Assembly (NCBI GenBank): GCA_021775005.1 | Contig: JAJFIK010000028.1 | Span: 1-64,000 of the forward strand | Source: Rhodospirillales bacterium | GTDB taxonomy: Bacteria; Pseudomonadota; Alphaproteobacteria; JAJFIK01 | DNA: 64,000 bases | Direction: 5' to 3' | Part shown: positions 58,226 through 64,000 of the stretch, piece by piece | Position numbering within the stretch: the stretch's first letter is position 1 | How the letters are laid out: every line of letters starts with the position of its first letter | Made by a program: the position numbers and the translations under genes | The notes under the pieces: generated by a model | What the model was told of the DNA's origin: nothing | Database searches by the model: none | What the model saw: the letters and a program-made list of their open reading frames with translations, nothing else

Positions 58226-58861
58226 CTATTCCTTTAGCAGCTCATCAACCAATCCGGGGAGCCCGGTCTGCCGCGTGCGCTCCAATCGCGCCGCATTTAG
58301 AATAGCGCGGGTTTCATCTATGGCCGCATCGACATCGCGATTGACCACGATGTGGCTATATTCACTCCAGTGGCCGATTTCGCCTGAGGCCTTTGCCATC
58401 CGGGCATTGACCACATCATCAGGGTCCTCAGCCCGCCGCCGCAAACGGTCCTCCAGTTCTTTTCGTGACGGCGGCAAAATAAAGACACTCACCACGTCAC
58501 TGGGCCGAGCCTCTCGTAGCTGCTTCGCCCCTTGCCAATCAATGTCAAAAAGCACGTCTTTCCCGCCAGCCAACGCCTCTTCCACGGGGTCTTGCGGTGT
58601 ACCGTAGAAATTGCCAAAAACTTCTGCATGTTCAAGGAACTCGCCTCGTTCAACCATGCGATCAAATTTGTCTTTGGCGATAAATACATAGTCGCGTCCA
58701 TCAACCTCGCTGGCACGTTTTGAGCGCGTCGTCGCAGATATGGAAAGCGTTAGATTGTCATCGGATTCGAGTAGGCGCCGCGCGATGGTGGTCTTGCCAG
58801 CGCCAGACGGCGACGACAAAACAAACATTAATCCGCGACGGGTGACCTCCACCATACTCAC
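58226..58861 (-). CDS. gmk: guanylate kinase
   Basis: 211 residues; start GTG 58861 overlaps the yicC stop, with ATG 58855 as an alternative. P-loop VLSSPSGAGKTTIA; GMP-binding SISATTRSKRASEVDGRDYVF; DVLFDIDWQGAKQL; lid DRLRRRAEDPDDVV. It phosphorylates GMP to GDP, feeding GTP, dGTP and ppGpp pools. yicC-gmk is a conserved pair. Confidence 0.97.
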   Translation of the reverse strand: MSMVEVTRRGLMFVLSSPSGAGKTTIARRLLESDDNLTLSISATTRSKRASEVDGRDYVFIAKDKFDRMVERGEFLEHAEVFGNFYGTPQDPVEEALAGGKDVLFDIDWQGAKQLREARPSDVVSVFILPPSRKELEDRLRRRAEDPDDVVNARMAKASGEIGHWSEYSHIVVNRDVDAAIDETRAILNAARLERTRQTGLPGLVDELLKE

Positions 58862-59745
58862 TCCACGTTCTGCACTTGCTCGCGCAACTGATCGATCACA
58901 GCCTTGAGATCGAGCCCGATTTGCGTGAGCTCTATATCACCGGCCTTGGAACATATCGTATTGGCTTCGCGATTGAATTCCTGGGTGAGAAAATCAAACT
59001 TGCGCCCCACCGGCGCGCTTGCGGCCAATAATTCTTGTGCGGCCGTAACATGGGCGCTAAGGCGATCAATTTCCTCGCGCACATCCATCTTTGTCGCCAT
59101 CAGCGCCAATTCTTGATGCAGGCGGGTCTCGTCAAATGATTTGCCGGACGCCATCAGGGCTTCCACTTGCTCGGTGATGCGAGTTTTTAGGGCGCCCGGT
59201 CGCGCCGCGGCGCAAGCTTCCGCCGCATTACTCAGGCGCCCGATCTCAGCCACCTGGCCAGACATGACATCGTGCAGCTTCGCCCCTTCATCGGCACGGG
59301 CCGCAACAAGCGCTTCGAGGGCCTCATCTAATGTGCCAAGCATGGCGATCTCGCGCGCTTCGCGAGCGCTTTCTTCTTCCACCGGCTCGGACACTTCAAG
59401 CACCCCGCGCAGGCCCAAGAGCCCATCAGCTGTAGGCGGGGCAATTTCCGTGCGTGCTTTCAGTTCCTCAACGGCTTTAAGGACTTGATTGAGGGCATCT
59501 TCGTTGATGCGCACTTCTGATGTGGCGGCGTCCCGGCTTACCGCCAGCACACCATAGACAGATCCGCGCGTGAGTTTTGCTTGAATGCGTTTGCGCACGT
59601 CGCCTTCCAGCGCGTCATGGCCTTGGGGCAAGCGCAATCGGAGTTCCAAGTTGCGACCATTGACGGATTTGAGCTCCCAGCTCCATTGCCAGCCGACAGC
59701 GCCGCCCTCAGCGCGGGCAAATCCGGTCATACTATTAAGCGCCAT
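58858..59745 (-). CDS. YicC family endoribonuclease
   Basis: 295 residues. N-terminal SMTGFARAEG, WELKSVNGRNLELRLRLP and the DUF1732 C-terminus with LTQEFNREANTICSKAGD are all present. E. coli YicC is reported to be an endoribonuclease that promotes sRNA turnover; earlier work linked it to stationary-phase survival. It overlaps gmk by 4 nt and follows mltG by 74 nt. Confidence 0.95.
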   Translation of the reverse strand: MALNSMTGFARAEGGAVGWQWSWELKSVNGRNLELRLRLPQGHDALEGDVRKRIQAKLTRGSVYGVLAVSRDAATSEVRINEDALNQVLKAVEELKARTEIAPPTADGLLGLRGVLEVSEPVEEESAREAREIAMLGTLDEALEALVAARADEGAKLHDVMSGQVAEIGRLSNAAEACAAARPGALKTRITEQVEALMASGKSFDETRLHQELALMATKMDVREEIDRLSAHVTAAQELLAASAPVGRKFDFLTQEFNREANTICSKAGDIELTQIGLDLKAVIDQLREQVQNVE

Positions 59746-59819
59746 GGCTGCGACTCGGCTCCTTCTCCGCTTGACCCTCGGTACGGCGCGGTGGTCGCCC
59801 CGTCAAGCCTCAGTGCCCG

Positions 59820-60821
59820 CTAGCGGCCCCGTTCTCGCTCTATCCGCCGCCAATTGGCGACATTGCGATTGTGCTCAGACAAGGTCCGCGCAAACACGTG
59901 CCCGCCAGTGCCATCAGCCACAAAAAAGAAATAATCCGTGTCCGGAGGATTAAGTACTGCCTCCAGCGCGGCCCGCCCCGGAGCGGCAATGGGCGTCGGC
60001 GGCAGATGCGGAATTTGATAGGTGTTATAGGGATTTTCACGAGCAAGTTCCGATTGCCGCAACGGATGCCCCAAAGGTGCGCCCTGGGTCAGGCCATAGA
60101 TGATGGTTGGATCAGATTGCAGCTGCACCCCCTGGCGCAAGCGATTGATAAACACGCTAGCCACCAGCGGTAGTTCTTCAGCCAAGCCGGTTTCCTTTTG
60201 CACAATGGAGGCAAGGATCAACGCTTCTTCCGGTGTATCCAGCGGCAAGTTTTCTGCGCGCGCGTCCCAAAGCTCCGCTAGGGTTGTTTCCAGATCACGA
60301 GCAATGCGCACTACCAACTCAGCGCGCGTGGTGCCGCGCAAAAAGTCATAGGTCTCTGGCAGCACGTGCCCTTCGCCGGGAAGGTCGGGCATCTCGCCAA
60401 CCAAAATCTCATTGGCTTCAATGATGGGAGCAATCTGCACATTGGCGAGGCCTTCAGGGATGGTGATCCAATGCATGATGCTGTCGCCGGAGATGAGCAA
60501 CGCCATAATCTCAGCCATGCTGGCACCGGAAGGAATGGCATATTCCCCCGCTTTGAGGTTGTTCTCTTCCCCCTGAAGGCGAACACCGATGGAAAAGAGC
60601 CGCGCGCGTGAAATGAGCCCGCGCTGTTCAAGCTGCGCTGCAATTGAACTGACCCCAAGGCCGCGCTCTACCAAGTAAACGGTTTCGTTTGTGCCATCGG
60701 GCGCAGGCGGCCCGGCGGCTTCAAACTGAGTCTTGCCCCAATAATAGACGCCGCCCACAGTGCCCGCAGCCACCACCAGGAGGCCAAGGCCCAGGCTAGC
60801 GAGAATAATCAAGATACGCAT
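59820..60821 (-). CDS. mltG: endolytic murein transglycosylase MltG
   Basis: 333 residues; GGAGGG just upstream of the ATG. An N-terminal membrane helix (about 3-25), a LysM-like region, and the YceG catalytic domain with ILASIVQKETGLAEE (catalytic Glu) and QLQSDPTIIYGLTQG / YNTYQIPHLPPTPIAAPG. It cleaves nascent glycan strands and may set their length, working with PBPs. fabF-mltG-yicC-gmk is a typical alphaproteobacterial order. Confidence 0.95.
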   Translation of the reverse strand: MRILIILASLGLGLLVVAAGTVGGVYYWGKTQFEAAGPPAPDGTNETVYLVERGLGVSSIAAQLEQRGLISRARLFSIGVRLQGEENNLKAGEYAIPSGASMAEIMALLISGDSIMHWITIPEGLANVQIAPIIEANEILVGEMPDLPGEGHVLPETYDFLRGTTRAELVVRIARDLETTLAELWDARAENLPLDTPEEALILASIVQKETGLAEELPLVASVFINRLRQGVQLQSDPTIIYGLTQGAPLGHPLRQSELARENPYNTYQIPHLPPTPIAAPGRAALEAVLNPPDTDYFFFVADGTGGHVFARTLSEHNRNVANWRRIERERGR

Positions 60822-60849
60822 GACTACCCTCCTTCATTCTTGAGTAAAA

Positions 60850-62133
60850 TCAGTCTTCGACCCGACGCAGCACAAGCGACGCATTGGTGCCGCCAAAGCC
60901 AAAGGAATTTGATAACGCAGCATCAATTTTCCGTTTGCGCGCCTTGTGCGGAACCAAATCTATTTTGGTTTCCACAGAAGGATTATCCAGATTAAGCGTC
61001 GGCGGCGCAATCTGATCGCGAATGGCCAGGATGCAGAAAATCGTTTCGATGGCTCCGGCCGCGCCCAATAAGTGCCCGACAGCAGATTTTGTAGAGGACA
61101 TGGACATGGTGCTGGTCGCATCGGCAAAGAGCCGCTCCACCGCGCGCAATTCGATCTCATCGCCCTTGGGCGTCGAGGTGCCATGGGCATTCACATAGTC
61201 AATGTCGCCAACACTAAGCCCTGCATGATCGAGCGCCATGCTCATTGAGCGAAAACCCCCGTCGCCATCATCCGCCGGGGCGGTGATGTGATGGGCATCG
61301 CCGGAAAGGCCATATCCCACAACTTCGGCATAAATTTTTGCGCCGCGCGCCCTGGCGTGATCATAGTCTTCCAGGATGACGCAGCCCGCGCCTTCCCCCA
61401 TAACAAACCCGTCGCGGTCTTTGTCGTAAGGTCGCGAAGCTTTTTCGGGCGTGTCGTTAAACCCAGTTGAAAGCGCACGCGCTGCCAGAAAGCCGCCAAT
61501 GCCAATCCGGCAGATCGCCGCTTCCGCGCCGCCAGCAACCATCACATCTGCGTCGCCGCGCTTGATGATCTCGGCTGCATCGCCGATGGCATGGGCGCCA
61601 GTGGAACAGGCGGTTACAACGGAATGGTTGGGGCCTTTGAGGCCATGCCGAATGGAAACCTGCCCAGACGCCAGATTGATCAACATGGCAGGCACGGTGA
61701 AGGGGCTCAGCTTGCGCGGGCCTTTTTCGTGCAATGTTATCGAGCTCTCATAGATCGACTGCAGCCCACCAATGCCGGAGCCAATGAGCACGCCAGTGCG
61801 AATTTTCTCTTCTTCGCTCTCAGGCTTCCAGCCAGAGTCTGCCAAGGCTTCGTCAGCGGCAGCAATGCCATAAAGAATAAAGTCGTCGATGCGGCGCTGA
61901 TCGCGTGGCTCAAGCGTCTTGTCCGGGTCAAAGGCGTAGTCTTTGCCCTCGCCATCGCCGCGCCCATCTACGCGGGGCACTTGCCCGGCGATTTTGCAGC
62001 CCATGTCATCGATTTCAAAATTGCCAATGGTATTGATGCCAGACTCGCCAGCAATGAGCCGCTTCCATGAGGCCTCAACGCCATGGGCCAAGGGAGAGAC
62101 CAGTCCAAGGCCGGTTACCACAACGCGCTTCAT
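60850..62133 (-). CDS. fabF: 3-oxoacyl-ACP synthase II
   Basis: 427 residues, thiolase fold. Catalytic Cys in VTACSTGAHAIG, His in NAHGTSTPKGD and VGHLLGAAGAIE, C-terminal SNSFGFGGTNASLVL. AGGGA upstream of the ATG. It elongates acyl-ACP by malonyl condensation. It is separated from acpP by a hairpin that may partly terminate transcription. Confidence 0.97.
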   Translation of the reverse strand: MKRVVVTGLGLVSPLAHGVEASWKRLIAGESGINTIGNFEIDDMGCKIAGQVPRVDGRGDGEGKDYAFDPDKTLEPRDQRRIDDFILYGIAAADEALADSGWKPESEEEKIRTGVLIGSGIGGLQSIYESSITLHEKGPRKLSPFTVPAMLINLASGQVSIRHGLKGPNHSVVTACSTGAHAIGDAAEIIKRGDADVMVAGGAEAAICRIGIGGFLAARALSTGFNDTPEKASRPYDKDRDGFVMGEGAGCVILEDYDHARARGAKIYAEVVGYGLSGDAHHITAPADDGDGGFRSMSMALDHAGLSVGDIDYVNAHGTSTPKGDEIELRAVERLFADATSTMSMSSTKSAVGHLLGAAGAIETIFCILAIRDQIAPPTLNLDNPSVETKIDLVPHKARKRKIDAALSNSFGFGGTNASLVLRRVED

Positions 62134-62189
62134 GGCTCATTCCCTTCCATCAATTTGACTTGGCATCTTATATCTTGGGTATCAGATAC

Positions 62190-62223
62190 AAAAGCACCGT
62201 CCACGGTAAAACGCAGACGGTGC
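62190..62223 (-). terminator. intrinsic terminator/attenuator between acpP and fabF
   Basis: On the minus strand GCACCGTC (62223-62216) pairs perfectly with GACGGTGC (62201-62194) over a 14-nt loop, followed by TTTT. It lies in the 103-nt acpP-fabF gap. A short U run suggests partial termination, which would give more acpP than fabF mRNA. Confidence 0.75.
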
Positions 62224-62236
62224 CAAAAATGCAAAA

Positions 62237-62473
62237 TTATGACGCGTTTGCGGTGATGTACTTCACAGCATCGCCGACAGTTTGAATGGTTTCGGCTGCA
62301 TCGTCAGGAATTTCCAGACCAAATTCTTCTTCGAACGCCATCACCAGCTCGACGGTGTCGAGACTGTCCGCGCCAAGATCGTCAATGAAGCTGGCCGTTT
62401 CCGCCACTTTATCTTCTTCAACGCCAAGATGTTCCACAACGATTTTCGCAACGCGATCTTTGATGTCGCTCAT
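62237..62473 (-). CDS. acpP: acyl carrier protein
   Basis: 78 residues, acidic and all-helical. The phosphopantetheine Ser lies in [24 protein letters not shown] precedes the ATG. It carries growing acyl chains for FabD, FabF and FabG, encoded alongside. It is preceded by a 213-nt gap after fabG that probably includes its own promoter, although I cannot assign -35/-10 boxes with confidence. Confidence 0.98.
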   Translation of the reverse strand: MSDIKDRVAKIVVEHLGVEEDKVAETASFIDDLGADSLDTVELVMAFEEEFGLEIPDDAAETIQTVGDAVKYITANAS

Positions 62474-62685
62474 GTTTAATCCTCTTTCGGTCGAGACCCA
62501 AAAGGGTCATTGGCTCTTGATGATTGGGGCCTCGCAGTGGCAGAAACGCTGGCATGCCCCTAAATTCGCCCGTTTCCTAGCACAGTTCGTTTTGATTTGC
62601 CACTTTCTCGCGCCTGCGAAAATATGGCGTAACTCGTTAACTTTGCAGGGCTTTTTGAATTGTCCCTGATCTAGACCATTTCCGC

Positions 62686-63423
62686 TCAGATCATCACCAT
62701 GCCGCCATTGACGTGGATGGTCTGCCCGGTGACATAGCCCGCTTCATCACTCGCCAGATAGGCAACCGCAGCGGCAACGTCAACGCCATCCCCCATCCGA
62801 CCCGCCGGGATTGTCGTGTTGATGGCTGATTTTTGATCATCTGTCAGGACATCTGTCATGGCCGTGGCGATGAACCCCGGCGCGACACAATTCACGGTGA
62901 TATTGCGGCTGGCCACTTCACCGGCGAGCGACTTTGACATCCCAATGATGCCCGCCTTGGTCGCGGCATAATTTCCTTGGCCCGGGTTGCCCATTACGCC
63001 GACGACGGAGGTGATGGATATCATGCGGCCGGCGCGTTGTTTCATCATGCCGCGCAAGCTCGCGCGCATAAGGCGGAAGCTGGCGGTCAGGTTGACTTGG
63101 ATCACCTGATCCCACTCGTCATCTTTCATGCGCATGAACAGATTGTCGCGCGTAATCCCGGCGTTGTTTACAAGGATGTCGAGCCCGCCCATTGCCTCTG
63201 TCGCCTTGCCCGGCAGGCCATCGATATCGCCATTGTCCATCAGATTGCAGGTCGCTACATGCGTGCGATCGCCCAATTCTGAGGCCAAGGCATCCAAGGC
63301 CTCCGCTCGCGTGCCGGACAACATGACCGTTGCCCCCCGGCCATGAAGCACGCGCGCAATGTCACCACCAATGCCGCCAGAGGCACCAGTTACAAGCGCG
63401 CGCTTGCCGCTTAGATCAAACAT
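62686..63423 (-). CDS. fabG: 3-oxoacyl-ACP reductase
   Basis: 245 residues from the ATG at 63423 (GGAGG 7 nt upstream); the longer frame to 63510 overlaps fabD. SDR fold: GASGGIGGDIAR cofactor loop, NNAGITRDNLFMRM, catalytic Ser in SITSVVGVMGNPGQGNYAATKAG (Tyr and Lys), C-terminal YVTGQTIHVNGGMVM. It reduces 3-ketoacyl-ACP with NADPH. It follows fabD by 25 nt. Confidence 0.96.
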   Translation of the reverse strand: MFDLSGKRALVTGASGGIGGDIARVLHGRGATVMLSGTRAEALDALASELGDRTHVATCNLMDNGDIDGLPGKATEAMGGLDILVNNAGITRDNLFMRMKDDEWDQVIQVNLTASFRLMRASLRGMMKQRAGRMISITSVVGVMGNPGQGNYAATKAGIIGMSKSLAGEVASRNITVNCVAPGFIATAMTDVLTDDQKSAINTTIPAGRMGDGVDVAAAVAYLASDEAGYVTGQTIHVNGGMVMI

Positions 63424-63448
63424 ATAAAGTCCTCCGGGGTCAGTTGAT

Positions 63449-64000
63449 TTAAAGGGTCTTGGCAAAAGCTTCGAGGTCTTCGGGCGTGTCAACATGATAG
63501 AGCGGCACATCCTTGGTGATGCGTTTTGCCATGCCGGTCAAAATTTTACCGGTGCCCACTTCCACAATTGCGGTGACGCCACTTTTGACCATCCACAGCA
63601 CACTTTCGCGCCACCGCACACGGCCTGTCACTTGATCCACCAGCATCCTGCGAATGGTTTCGGGGTCTGATGTGGGTTTGGCGATCACATTGGCCACCAA
63701 CGGAACACGGGGCGGGTTGAGGGTCACTGCCGCTAACGCCTCTGCCATCACGTCGGCCGCTGGTTGCATCAGCGGGCAGTGAAACGGTGCGCTTACCGGC
63801 AATGGCATAGCGCGTTTGGCACCCGCTGCTTTCGCGCGCTCAATCGCTGCCTCAACAGCCCCCTTCTCGCCAGAAATCACCACCTGCCCCGGCGCGTTGT
63901 CATTGGCGATGGTGCACATGCCTGCGTTTTCCATCATGGTGACTTTTTCATCCACCACAGAGATGTCGAGCCCAAGCAGCGCCGCCATGGCGCCTTCGCC
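63449..64000 (-). CDS. fabD: malonyl CoA-ACP transacylase (5' part outside window)
   Basis: The C-terminal 183 residues are visible; the frame continues past the right edge. AMAALLGLDI, CTIANDNAPGQVVISG, the catalytic His in VSAPFHCPLM, and the C-terminal VEVGTGKILTGMAKRI are FabD hallmarks. The Ser of GHSLG lies beyond the window. It loads malonate from CoA to ACP and begins the fabD-fabG-acpP-fabF cluster. Confidence 0.95.
   Translation of the reverse strand, partial: GEGAMAALLGLDISVVDEKVTMMENAGMCTIANDNAPGQVVISGEKGAVEAAIERAKAAGAKRAMPLPVSAPFHCPLMQPAADVMAEALAAVTLNPPRVPLVANVIAKPTSDPETIRRMLVDQVTGRVRWRESVLWMVKSGVTAIVEVGTGKILTGMAKRITKDVPLYHVDTPEDLEAFAKTL

Overview
This window is a stretch of chromosome from an alphaproteobacterium. 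The evidence is the gene content and order: divergent rne / amidase-PBP1A-prfB, NDUFA12-mlaD-DUF2155-aat, the class II (B12) ribonucleotide reductase nrdJ, hdaA-ppk-ppx, pepA-holC opposite lptF-lptG-lptD-surA-pdxA-rsmA, and fabD-fabG-acpP-fabF-mltG-yicC-gmk. Coding density is very high, the sequence is GC-rich, and GTG starts and 4-nt gene overlaps are common. I see no rRNA, tRNA, CRISPR array, transposase or integrase. The genus cannot be fixed from the sequence alone.

Layout. 1-1653: 5' part of an AsmA/YhdP-like envelope protein (runs off the left edge). 1892-5226: single-Cys peroxiredoxin, DUF455 ferritin-like protein, M23 peptidase and bactofilin, closed by a strong terminator. 5337-10423 (minus): amidase, PBP1A and prfB; prfB needs a programmed +1 frameshift. 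11004-13553: RNase E after a long structured leader. 13550-19685: a GGT-like lipoprotein, an M48-TPR protease, a DsbA-like protein, DUF2939-thiS-thiG, and aroQ. 19724-22213: accB-accC-aat, convergent with NDUFA12-mlaD-DUF2155. 24176-27883: nrdJ behind two candidate NrdR boxes. 27955-29421: two accessory genes (an unknown helical protein and an exported pentapeptide-repeat protein) with terminators and a palindromic repeat. 29422-38401: aspS, rnd, ppx, ppk, hdaA, DUF2066. 38565-40240: purM-purN.

40203-42988 is the most unusual region. The last ~38-49 nt of purN occur three times, and each copy is abutted by the 3' end of a different convergent gene: a nitronate monooxygenase, an RTX-like protein, then a small membrane protein. 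This looks like serial insertion of single genes at the purN 3' end. 42995-46200: membrane protein, ndk, a small membrane ORF and an ABC-F ATPase. 46216-56252: holC-pepA, divergent from the LPS-transport/outer-membrane assembly operon that continues into pdxA and rsmA. 56296-58221: an iron alcohol dehydrogenase and a GST flanking a second palindromic repeat. 58226-64000 (minus): gmk, yicC, mltG, fabF, acpP, fabG and the 3' part of fabD.

Functionally the window is dominated by envelope construction (peptidoglycan, LPS transport, fatty-acid synthesis, bactofilin), nucleotide supply (purM, purN, ndk, gmk, nrdJ), RNA turnover and translation (rne, rnd, prfB, aspS, aat, rsmA) and replication control (hdaA, holC). 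Convergent genes are packed so tightly that several pairs share bases of their stop codons.
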